Translations under genes and position numbers: made by a program | In this document: positions 42,705 to 52,950 of the stretch, piece after piece | Layout: the number at the start of each line of letters is the position of its first letter | How positions within the stretch are numbered: position 1 is the stretch's first letter | Assembly (NCBI RefSeq): GCF_901000735.1 | Contig: NC_081547.1 | Span: forward strand, 16,582,260 to 16,646,259 | Direction of reading: 5' to 3' | From: Corylus avellana | Lineage: Eukaryota > Streptophyta > Magnoliopsida > Fagales > Betulaceae | Length of the DNA: 64,000 nucleotides | The notes under the pieces: generated by a model | Database searches by the model: none | The model's input: only the letters and a program-made list of their open reading frames with translations | What the model was told of the DNA's origin: nothing

Positions 42705-43820
42705 ATGCCAAGAACGAGAGCTTCATCTTCCCGGGGGTTCGAGGCCCAAGTTATTTCTCCCCCGCCCACTTTTGATGAGCGGGAACTGCTATTTGAGACC
42801 ACTTTCGCCATCCACGAATATTTCCAAAATCTTGAGGCGACTTAATGGGTGGTCGCCGAGTTCAAGCGAAGGGGGCTCAAGAAACTTTTCAAGCCGGTCA
42901 CCTCAACTGCCTACCGGAAGCTGGTGATCAAGTTCTATGCCCGCCTATCCTATGATTGTGACAGGCCAACTGTCCTCTCTTCCAAGGTGCAAGGCCAAGT
43001 TGTTGACATGACACGGGCCGACATTGCCGCTGCCTTTCAATGCAATGATGAGAATCCTCCAAAAACCGCACATCTTGCCGAGCAACTGCCGCCCCGATAC
43101 TATGTGGCGAAAATCATTGAGGACATGTGCCAAGGGCAATATGCCGATGCCCATCATAATGCCGGCAGCCGATCCAAGCTACCTCAATGGCTTTGGTTTG
43201 TGGACTCCATATTGCACCGCAATGCCTTCCCCTTGGGACACAAGACTCAGAGGTGTGATCAATTTCTCCAAACCCTCTACGCCTTCCACAAGAATGCCTG
43301 GTAGTCCATTCCCGACATTATTTGGAACCAAATTTAGAAATTCAGGAATGGAGTGCACATTGGAGGAGCGGAGTCCACTCATTCATAGGGATTGCCTTTC
43401 CCATACCTAATCACGTACATTCTTCGAAAAAAGGGCATCAAGGGCACCGCAGCTGATGAGCCAGTCACTACTACTCCCATATTTGGCATCCGCCAATGGA
43501 ACAAGAGCTGCTCCCAAATGCCCTGGGTACCCCCAGCACCAGCAGCTAGTGGTGAAGCGAGTGAGGCCAAATCGATGGCCAAAGATGAACTTGCAGCTGA
43601 GGAAGAGGCCCCGACCATTTTTCATGAAGCACAAAACCGCACACTTAGTGAAGAAATAGCGGGCCTTCGGAGTTAGTTGGGTGACCAAAGAAAGGAGGCT
43701 CAGGAAAATAAAGAATTGATGGACAAACGCCTTGGCGCCTTAGAAGAATTGATGCAGTCCATTCTCAGCCGGTTGTCACCACTATCAGCAGGAGCATCTT
43801 TTTCAGGGCAATATTGAGCA
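42705..43820 (+). pseudogene. Env-like ORF of the Athila-type element
   Basis: Begins at ATG 42705 (MPRTRASSSRG). It stays in one frame to about 43820, interrupted by TAA at 42843 and TAGs at about 43302, 43334, 43386 and 43674. The N-terminal half (FDERELLFETTFAIHEYFQN, KLVIKFYARLSYD, VQGQVVDMTRADIAAAFQC, LPQWLWFVDSILHRNAFPLG) resembles a domain often annotated as a putative plant transposon protein. That domain occurs in the ORF downstream of pol in Athila-type elements. The C-terminal half is predicted coiled coil (LSEEIAGLRS, ENKELMDKRLGALEELMQSI). I see no convincing signal peptide or transmembrane segment. Membrane function is not implied. Confidence 0.6.
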
Positions 43821-43824
43821 GGGA

Positions 43825-43880
43825 CCACCGTCTGGATGAAGACGTTAAACTTAGCGCACATGGGAGGCACCCCATAGTCT
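43825..43880 (+). repeat. Conserved junction box, copy 2
   Basis: Repeats 42011-42066 with few changes: ACCGTCTGGATGAAGACGTT, then AAACTTAGCGCACATGGGAG, then GCACCCCATAG. Confidence 0.75.
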
Positions 43881-45270
43881 ATCCTTTTATTTTGTTTTGT
43901 TTAAGTGTGTTTTCAGTTAATCTTTTTATTTATCTTTAGTTTTGTTCTTTTTTACTTGTTTTTGTGTTTTCTTATTTTGCAGGGACAAGTGTGCTATGAG
44001 CCATGCTTTTCAAGATAATGTTGACCATCTCCCGGGTACACTCTTTCCTTTACTTAGACACATTGGGGACAATGTGTCATTTAAGTTTGGGGGTATGGGC
44101 ACACATGATTGTTCACACACTTTGTCCTAATTTCAAGTTATTTGTTTGTGTGTTTGTATGTTTATTTGAAAAAAATAAATAAATAAAAAAAATAAAAATT
44201 TGCATGTTCATGTTCACCCTCAAATTTTAAGTTGATCTAAAAGAATTGGGGTTTGAATTCATCAGTGAGCTTAAAATTTTGAACACATGATTTGATGAGT
44301 GAATCTGTTAGTTTGGTTACTTGTTGAGGACAGTTGAAAAATCACATGTTTGATCTAATCACATAACCACATTAGCACATAATCTGTGAGGTATGACATG
44401 AGGTCTGATTTGTGTGTTTCTGCATCTTTGATGAAATTGGATGACTTATTAGATGACACTGTGGCATATATATTGTGAAAAAAAAAGATGTGAAATAAAT
44501 GATCATTGATGGCTTTTCACTGAGTAACTAGACCTCTTACCTCAAAGCATTGAGTGTTCACGTCAAAAGGTGAAAAATTTTGATTCGATCAATGTCATGG
44601 TTAGTTTGGTTTTGTAGCCTTTTTGACTTGAGTTAGTAGGTCCTTAGGGGTGTCTCTACACCTAATGCCTTGAAACCATCTGGTTTGTGAGTCATTGACT
44701 TAACACTCGCTATAAGGGTCAATTAGAAAGCTTAAGGGAACCAAACATTGCACAACCTGACAAAAAAAAAAAAAAAAGAGAAAAAGAGATATGCCATGGC
44801 TGTTCATTCTAGTAGGGATTTCAATGAATTTTGAGAGATGGAGACATTACATGTTGGAAAGATTTGGAAGCCTCATAATTTTGTGCTAATTCATTGTACA
44901 CAAATTTCAAACTTGTGATGATTTAGTATGTCCTTTGTAAGTAATTGCACTTTGAGGTTCCAATTCATTGTGAAGATGAAGTTCATCTTTTTAAGCTTGC
45001 TTATGAATGAAAATCATAATCTTGAAGTAATACTTTAATTTCTGGGATAACATGATTGTGCATTATGTTTGTGGGTAACATTTCTGAAAAACCCTCACGA
45101 GACTTCACTCGTCCTCTAGGGAACTCCTAGAGGTTCAAAAGGCTTGTTGCATATGCTAAATGCAATCGTTCATCCCATGAAAGATGGATTTATCGTTTTG
45201 TTCTCTATTTTTCACTTTTGTTTTTAGTTTTGTATTGCTAAGGGACTAGCAATATGTAAGTTTGGGGGTG
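43881..45270 (+). other. Long 3' non-coding region of the Athila-type element
   Basis: No ORF of note. 44066-44097 reads ACATTGGGGACAATGTGTC followed by TTAAGTTTGGGGGTA, a segment I recall from the 3' region of Athila/Tat elements. TAAGTTTGGGGGTG (45257-45270) abuts the 3' LTR and serves as the likely polypurine tract. A runs occur at 44169-44197 and 44762-44777. Confidence 0.6.
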
Positions 45271-46590
45271 TGTTATGTGCTAAAATATTCATATTTTCAA
45301 ATCTTAACTTTCATGTCTTAATCCTTTGGTTTTAGTTAATTAGGCCATTTTAATTCCTTTTTGTGTTTTCCATACTTTTGTAGGCTTTTGGAAGAAAATG
45401 AAGTAAAACTAAAAGATTTGGGCTCAAAGAGAGAAAATGGGAAAAGTTAGAGCCCTTGACACTGCAATCGATCATAGGTTCCCTGCGATCGAGTGCAGTA
45501 CCGGAGAAGACAAAGCATGAAGTGGCCTCGAGTACGCAATAGCGCACACGGGTTGCGATCGATCGCACCTATGCGCAGGAGACACATCAAAGCTGCGGCC
45601 ATAATGCTAGTATTTCCATATTAGGGTTTTCCAACTCCCAATTGTAATACGTTTTGAAACCCTACGAAATTCTTAGGTTTACTAGTTTATCAAGGACTTC
45701 TAAAGCCTATAAATAGACCCTTAAGCCTCTAGAATAGGTATGCTTTGTAAGGAGAAGAATTGGAGCTCTTCAAGTTGAAGTTTTGGGTTTATTCTTTTCC
45801 TTTCTTTTCTTTTATTTTATAAAGATGTTTAACATCAACTTTATGTGTAACTAATTTAATTAGTAGGGCTAGATTGAAGCCCTAGTTATGTTTTGTTAAT
45901 ATTCAATATTGGCGCCTTTGTGATGATCTTGTTATGATATCTAACTTGATTAATACCTAGTTTCATGAATTCCTCATATGTGTGTGCCTGATCAACATGT
46001 GCATGTGGTATGGACTAGTTAGTTAAATCAATTTGGATGACCGAGTCCTGGGTTTAACATAAGTAACAAAAGAAATCCACACCGGGTTCTTGGGTTAATC
46101 AACATGGGGAACCGAGAGTAGACACCCATGCCCTAGGCGTCATGTGTTTGTCGATTTCCACAGTTTTACGCTTTCTTAAAGAACAACTTAGTAGAGACCC
46201 ATGCTAAATCCTTTAAGAAAGAAAAGAATTAGAGTAGACACCCGTGCCTAATTTGTTGCTTAGGGAAATCAATAGCTTAAGGAGTAGACACCAATGCCCT
46301 TAGGTTGAAAAACATTAGATATTCATAACATGATCAAAACATTGGCATATTGATATATTAGCTAAATATAATTAGTGGTGGATATCAAAGCCCTACCTTT
46401 TTTTTATCATTATCAACTTGAATCCAATCTCTTGTTTTATTTTGCTTTGGGAATTGATTTTAGACAAGATTCAACAATCCTCATGGGAATGACCCCTTAT
46501 TTGCACACTATACTACTATGTTGACCTCGTGCACTTGCGGGTAAAACAGCTAATTATTTGCCTATTAATTTAGGTAGGTAACTGTGAACA
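45271..46590 (+). repeat. 3' LTR of the pol-less Athila-type element
   Basis: From TGTTATGTGCTAAAATATTC to GTAACTGTGAACA. It pairs with 38805-40141 along its whole length, with scattered substitutions and small indels, among them a shorter GATCGA-motif region (45465-45570). Confidence 0.92.
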
Positions 46591-47499
46591 TGGTTGATTT
46601 GCTTTCCTTCATGTGATGTGTTTTCTGAGTAAGTTTCTTCGTTGCCAATCTGTCAAAGGCATTCCCCATATAGCACAAGTTTCAAAACTAGGATACACTT
46701 TTTCTTCAAGTGTCTCATGCCTATTCAGCTTGAAATTTTGTTTTTGATCTTTTTGCAAATTGACCCCATATGTCTGAAATTTTTAATTATTCATGGCATC
46801 ACCTCTCTCGATGACAAGCTAGTTGATCAAAGATCATGTGTGCATTTTGGTGGAGATCAAATGATATCTTGCTTCTTGATCCTTAAAGAAAAAGCCAGTG
46901 TCTTGGCATTGCGGTAAAATGTGAAACACCTACAGGATTGTTACTTTTGCTAATAAATCTCTTGGACAATTGGGGAGGAATGGGTGTGTGAATATTTCTC
47001 TCTAAGAATCAGGGAACAAGGGTTTGAATTTTGTCTAAAAAGTGATAAACATTTTCTGGCGACACATGAGATTTGAACTATGTATCCTCTATTTTGAAAA
47101 GACCACTCACTTCACTATTATGCCTTGACTGGATTGTCTTTCCAAAATTATTCTTGTGAACATTTAATCTATTGTACAATATTTTGGTTTGCCTAACTAA
47201 AATGCCCTTTCTAGGGATTGAAAATAATTCAGTCCATAAAATCTAGCTCAAGGGAAAATTTCTTATCCTTTTAAACAAATGGACTTCGATTCCTTTTTGA
47301 GAAAAAAAGCTTTCTCACAATGCTACAAAGCAATCTCCATTTCACATCTGAGTACACAATCCTTTCAAGATTTAGAATCAATATCGTAATTATTCTTTAA
47401 GAGTTATTGTCTTTACTATTGAATATTTTGTTGAAAGACAACTCCTTGGTCCATTTAGTGCATAACACCTACACATCAACCTAAGCTTCCAGCTTCGCT
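46591..47499 (+). other. Unassigned sequence
   Basis: No element assigned. The - strand at about 46850-46640 translates to FQTYGVNLQKDQKQNFKLNR and SFETCAIWGMPLTDWQRRNL in one frame, which looks protein-like, but I do not recognise it. About 47050-47150 has a GTTCAAATCTC-like box on the - strand, weakly SINE-like. Confidence 0.3.
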
Positions 47500-47847
47500 T
47501 GATTAAGGTAGATAATTTAAGATTCGAAGTGTAACAGTCTTTCACAAATGGAATGCCAAATTTCATTACCGAGTGCGAACTTATTCTAAGTTTAAGATTA
47601 CAAGGATTATGGACTAAGACCTTGTGTGATAATCCCGTTACTCACACCCATAGTCCGTATTCATTGTAATCCAAGGACCTTTCACATGCATAACTCATAC
47701 AATAGTAACAAGCATTTAAAAATAATATATGCCCAATACTCAAATAATTCAATTACTGAATAACAACTTGTATTCATTACAAACTATGAATGCCAACAAA
47801 ATAATTGATGTAAATTTATTTTGGGATTTAGCGCACAATCCCCAATA
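47500..47847 (-). repeat. LTR-like repeat, related to 25720-26033
   Basis: Shares ordered blocks with 25720-26033, for example CAGTCTTTCACAAATGGA, CAAGGATTNTGNNNTAA, GTTACTCACNCCCA and CATAATCCCCAA. Both copies have the same orientation. They lie 21.5 kb apart, on the two sides of the retrotransposon-rich middle. Confidence 0.55.
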
Positions 47848-48363
47848 GGATAAGTCTCCATCACCTTAACATTATATGTTGATGATTTTGGTTGTCATGT
47901 GCAACATCCTTTACAAAATGGACAAAGTTTTCTTTCGATTCATGTTGGAGGAAATTCCTCCATCTAATGTATTAAATTGACATGTGTCCTTAGCATGTGA
48001 TTCTCACAAGTGTCTAAGAAAAAATATCAATTTAATAGATCTATTTGGAAGAAAAATTTATCCTTCCAATTATTCTCTAGTTGCGACTTCTACGGGTGTT
48101 TGCTACTAAAATAAAAAATTCTTACACAAAGCATTTGTGTATCGCATCATAGTCTCTACATGTTTTCCATGTGCTTGGTATCAACTTACAATCTTACATG
48201 TAGAATATATCAAATTTCACACTTCCAAATATATGATTTGTAAAAACATACATTATGCTTAAACAAACTATTCTATAAATCATTTCTTATTTTTCAAGTC
48301 TTGATCTCAAGCTTGCCAAACAAATTGAGCAGGATTTTATAGTAACATCAAGATTCATATCTC
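47848..48363 (+). other. Sequence downstream of the RFC3-like locus
   Basis: No coding region or repeat recognised. Confidence 0.4.
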
Positions 48364-49004
48364 CTAGAGATGGTTTGGTTGGGATAAGGATAAGTAAGAA
48401 GTCCTTTTATGCAGTGTACTTTCATGTTGCACAATTATGTTGTCTGTGATTGATGACTTGTAGCAGCTCATGAATTTGGCTATAAACTCTGTGGAAGAAA
48501 ATGAACAGAATAAATGAAATCTTTGGTACAATTCTTTTCTTTTGTAGGAGCTCATTATTTCATCTCATTAAATTAACTAATTTTGATATGTGGCCACAAA
48601 AGAAAAGAAAAAAAAGTGGAAAACATTAAAGAAATGGAAAATGGGATGAATTATCAATCTAGATCATGATAAAATGATAAATTTGGAAGATGAGACAACA
48701 AGAATAACATGACATATGATATGGTTGTCTTGTTTTACCTTCGATTCTTGGGAATTGCAGAACATTCCTTCTCATTGATGGTTTCTCACTTTCAAACACA
48801 CCTTCATCACTCCACTGTACACAAGAGAAGAAGAGATCATTAATTATCCACTTTGCAAAATATAAAGAACAAAGTTTGCATTCATACCCTGTATTCCTGA
48901 TGCAGATTATCAATTCGTTGCTGCAATTCCTTAGGTAAGTACCTCTTCAGTTCTTCTACCAAAGACTGAGTATTATGATAAGTACCTTTTATTCATCCAA
49001 GAAA

Positions 49005-49076
<72 letters not shown>

Positions 49077-50285
49077 TTATGCTAGAGTTTTGGATACAAT
49101 AATATTCATACCTTGAATATGAAGTCTGGGGATACATCATGCTCCATTAAATTTTGAAGCTTCCCACGAATTATGTATATAACCTATGAATAAATGAGAG
49201 AAGGAATTAACATTTTCTTAAAAAGAAAGCTTGTAATTTGGAAACTAATTATTTTTAGATCAAAATCACATTAACACAAGTTGGGTTACATAATAATGAT
49301 CAACATACACATGCAAATTTCGATCCATTATAATTTGATGGGACTGTAATTGACAGTTTAAAGTTTTTGCAGTTTTGAAAGTCTATTAATTATGAACAAA
49401 TAGTGCACTTACTGTTTTGGGCTTTTTTCTTCAACTATTTTCTTAGCAATATTAGCAATATCATCCTCCCATCCAGTCAAAATTACTTGATCTTGTTTAA
49501 AGGGATAACTGCAAGTAGAGGAAATTTGGAATTCAAACATGGTAATTATGAGGAAAGGGAAAAGTAAAAACTAAAGATATTGACACTGGCTGAAACAAAT
49601 ATGCATTAATTAATTAGTCTCACTTATTTTTCCAAGAGGCCTCAAATGAACGAAAGGCTTGGCGGAGATTATTCTTTGACTTCTCAGCAATCCTTTTAGC
49701 CAGTTGATGTGGCAATCTATGCCTTCTTGATTAGATATGAATTCCAAAACATGAACAATCTGAAAGTGCTAGTTTATCAAAAATCCTATTGATATTTGTG
49801 ATGGAATAGGAAAATCATTAAAAATTTGATAGTAATTAATTAAATTTATGACCTCTTTATTTGAAGGTGGAACAAGGTGAACAACCGTGCAAAGTGATGT
49901 GATGGGCTCAAGTTTTGAAACGTCTGAGCAGCAGAAGAAAATCTTATTACATCCTTTATACCTTTCCAATATCCACCTTATATACATTAAGGCATCCGTG
50001 GATAGATTGTCTGCCTCATAAAGAATTATTGCTGCCATGCAAAGTAATAAATAAGGAAATAAATAATTAGATAGTACGTTAAAAAAGTAGATTTCATGAG
50101 CTCATAAACGTACCTCGACAATTGTTAGAGCCACATGGCAAAGCCTTGTCGGATATCATGTTTTGAGTTTCCTTGATAAGTTCAACAATGACATACTTTT
50201 CATAGCCTTTTAGTTCAGAGAGATTGACTTCAACATGTTGGGGAGATCGTTTTACATTGACTTGAATCTTACCCATCATTTCACC
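48364..50285 (-). pseudogene. Replication factor C subunit 3-like, C-terminal exons, frameshifted
   Basis: RFC3 is a subunit of the AAA+ clamp loader that places PCNA on DNA. On the - strand eight exons are seen: 50285-50114, 50031-49853, 49759-49624, 49508-49413, 49183-49112, 48965-48888, 48814-48739 and 48488-48364, all with AG/GT borders. Landmarks: VKRSPQHVEVNLSELKGYEK, AIILYEADNLSTDALMYIRW (Walker B region), IFFCCSDVSKLEPITSLCTV (the SRC sensor is SLC here), YPFKQDQVILTGWEDDIANI, IIRGKLQNLMEHD and EFIAKFMSCYK. Exon 3 needs one extra base after GGCATAGATTG to read PHQLAKRIAEKSKNNLRQAF. Exon 5 is off frame before ATAATTCGTGGG. The ATPase P-loop exons are absent between here and the Tekay-like LTR at 50480. 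It is a divergent plant RFC3 paralogue, most likely a pseudogene. Confidence 0.82.
49006..49072 (+). repeat. (TA)n microsatellite, about 33 units
   Basis: 67 uninterrupted bases of TA within an intron of the RFC3-like locus. Confidence 0.97.
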
Positions 50286-50479
50286 CTGTCATAGTGTTTT
50301 TCTAAGTTAAGCACATTCTAGACCGACTTTGAAGATTACTTAATCAATACGTCATGCAATCACATCACTTCAAAATTAAAGGTCATCATTTAACTACTAC
50401 TTGTTAACATGCGTGTGTTTGCAAAGTACCAGTCTAGTTCATATACCTAATTAAGTATCCCTTCAAAGTAAAATAACTT

Positions 50480-52950
50480 TGTAAGACCCCATATTCATGC
50501 ATGATTTAATGTCCAATACGTAATAATGCCTAGAAATTAAAACAATTTTCTTGAGAGAAGGAAAAAGTCTACCCGTCCAAGCCTCACTACCATTGCCAAA
50601 GGAGTAATTTTCTTACTCTATTTTGCTGTAACCTTAGCCCAAATATCGTAAGAAACCCTTTCTTTTTAATTTTCTTCATTTGCTCGAGAGTGCACTCTAT
50701 AGTATCTCGTTCTAAATTAAGCTTAAGAAAATTCTTAATTAGGACTTATGGGTTAATATGGAACAAGGTTTGTCATTAGGGATGGGAAAACTGGGCTTGG
50801 ATTGACACTTGCGCCTGAGTGATTGATCACAGCCCCTATGATCAATCATAGGTGGTTCAGAAACCCCAATGATTGATCATAGCCAATCAGCATGTGACTT
50901 GAATACGTCCAAGACTTCCAGATGCGAGGTTTTGCCTATAAAATCATCCTTAGGCTAACCTTAGTGATCGTTTGATTTGTTAGGGCTTCCAAGGTTGGGG
51001 AAAGGGAGAGGGAGAGAGAGAGAGAATGAGGAGTGAGAGATGAAGAAAGGTTGTGACTTTTTTTAGGCTTTTGGGAGATCAACACGAGGTAAGAACCTTC
51101 TTGTTTCATAATATTAGGGTTTTTACATTTTATTTTCCTATGGTTAGTTTTGTGTTTGTGTGTGTGTTAAGCTTGTTTAAGGGGTTCTAGGCATGGTTTA
51201 AGTATTAGGTTTAAGGTTATTGATGAAAAATCCTTGCTTTTTTTTTTTTTTTTTTTATTATTTTTATGGTTTTAAATAGTCTTAGTATGTTTTAATCCGA
51301 GCTTTAGGATCTTAAAAGGTGGATATGGACTGTCCACCAAAGTTTTGGGGTGGTTGTTTAAGGAAAGTTTAAAAAGTTGTGAGCGTTTATGGGTTTGATG
51401 CATAATGATCTTGACTTTTGGTTGTTTTAAGGTCTTAGATGAGTGAAAGGCGTGACCTTTTTGAGTCTTATGGCCCATAAAGGACTCACTAGCGCTAAAA
51501 ATGAGTTTTTTTGGAGGTTGGGGATGATGAATAGTGTCCTGGTCGATCATTGTTCATCACTTATAATGCAAGGATCAGCATTGGGCAGTGCTAATCGATC
51601 ACGGCTCAATGATCGATCATCCATGGTCCATATTGGCCATTTTGGTTGTTTTGAGGTTTAGGACAAGTTTTTAACTCGATAGGACCTTCTAATGTTATGG
51701 TTTTTTGTAGTTGAAGAAGTTGGTGAGTAAAAGGTCATATATTTAGGAGATTCCTATGATCAAGGTGAGTGAAACTCATGTAGAAATCTTTTATCAATCC
51801 TTATGGCATGTCTACTTTACTATCAAATGTGCATACTTTATACTCGCATGAAATGCTTTGTATAATTATTAGGAACTCTACTTTTGTGTAAATGGAATTT
51901 TTGGAAAATGAATGATGCATCATGTGAGTTTTATAAGTTAGAAATGATTAATTACATTGTATAACATTGCTACCATGGGAAATATGGATGAAGAATCTGG
52001 AGCATGTTGATACTAATATATGGGCTTGACCTTATGGTCTAGTTTTATTTTAATGTTGTTTACCTTGGATCCAACGGCTAGAGTGATTGCCGCAAACATC
52101 CACAGATAGGATCAAGCCTTAGGGCATCAATAGTTGTGGGGATCACCTGAGGCCAGACTTGGTTAGAAAACAAGTAGTGGTTGGCCATTGTACCTCGCCG
52201 GGACACTGATGCTGTACCAGATGTCCCACGTGGACACACAAAGCTCACAATAAGAAGGTAAAGGGTACATATAGATTGTATGGAATAGTAGCTATGACTT
52301 GTTCACATGTAATAGTAGATATTAATATTATAATGCACTAACATAACTTTTTGCCTCATTATTCTAACAAGAACCCTATTGCATAATCTTGTGTGTGGTT
52401 TATTATTCTCTTATTAAAATGTTGAGTTCATTGCATGATAACATGTTTTCCAATGTGCTAAACTCATTAAGCCGAGGACATACGCTTTATCTTTTCTACT
52501 TGAAAAACATTCTTTTTTTACAATTAGTTTTTTCTTTAGAAGATGGAACTTGGGGAATCGAGTAGGAAGTTGATAACCATAGAGGACCTTGCTAGGCTAA
52601 TTTTTTGAGGAGGTAGACCTTCAGTTCTCGAATATTCTTTCGAATGATTATAAGTTGGGTGAATCATTTATAGGGTTTCTGTAGGGTATTACCAGGTGTT
52701 CTGTTGTTGCCATGAGTACACTTAAGGACTTGTTATCTTTTGTATTTAACAACATTTTGAACAATAGACTTTTGTTGTAATATTTTAAGATTCAAGTTGG
52801 TGATATTCAACGTTAACTTTATTTTACTAAGTTATGATATGATGCTTTATTATTTCGTTGTATTACCCTCTAATGAGGCGAGCCTAGTAGGTCTTCAACT
52901 AATTTCATCAATAAATATGTTCAGGGAAGTTATGATAACACTCTTATTTA
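50480..52950 (+). repeat. Gypsy (Tekay-like) LTR, right end uncertain
   Basis: Starts TGTAAGACCCCATATTC. TATA-like GCCTATAAAATC lies at about 50935, followed by a GA-rich leader. The stretch 52020-52260 (CACCTGAGGCCAGACTTGG, GATGTCCCACGTGGACAC) matches the GC-rich sector of such LTRs. It contains GATTGATCATAGCC-like motifs at 50818-50890 and CGATCGATC-like motifs near 51590-51625. No terminal ...CA, primer-binding site or internal region is clear near 52950. It lies about 200 bases upstream of the first visible exon of the RFC3-like locus. Confidence 0.5.

Larger units (their letters stand above)
38805..46590 (+). mobile_element. Athila/Tat-type LTR retrotransposon lacking pol
   Basis: A 7.8 kb element with two similar LTRs (38805-40141 and 45271-46590), a tRNA-Asp type primer-binding site and a polypurine-like end. 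The 5.1 kb interior encodes a zinc-knuckle/acidic-repeat ORF (40502-42025) and an env-like ORF (42705-about 43820). I find no protease, RT, RNase H or integrase motif, so it would depend on proteins from an autonomous relative. Both ORFs are interrupted only by stop codons, not by frameshifts. The flanks do not give a clean target-site duplication: TTGT lies to the left and TGGTT to the right. The left flank is the SIRE element 1 body. Confidence 0.85.

Noticed and set aside
42164..42775. A + strand frame of 203 codons between the Athila-type ORFs
   Set aside because: Pro/His/Ser-rich translation of a C-rich spacer, out of frame with the env-like ORF. No recognisable domain.
42705..43820. Reading the env-like ORF as evidence of an infectious retrovirus
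   Set aside because: No transmembrane segment or signal peptide is evident, and the element lacks pol. Such ORFs in Athila-type elements are of unknown function.
47040..47160. A possible tRNA-derived SINE on the - strand
   Set aside because: A GTTCAAATCTC-like B box is present, but there is no convincing A box at the right spacing, no tail and no target-site duplication.
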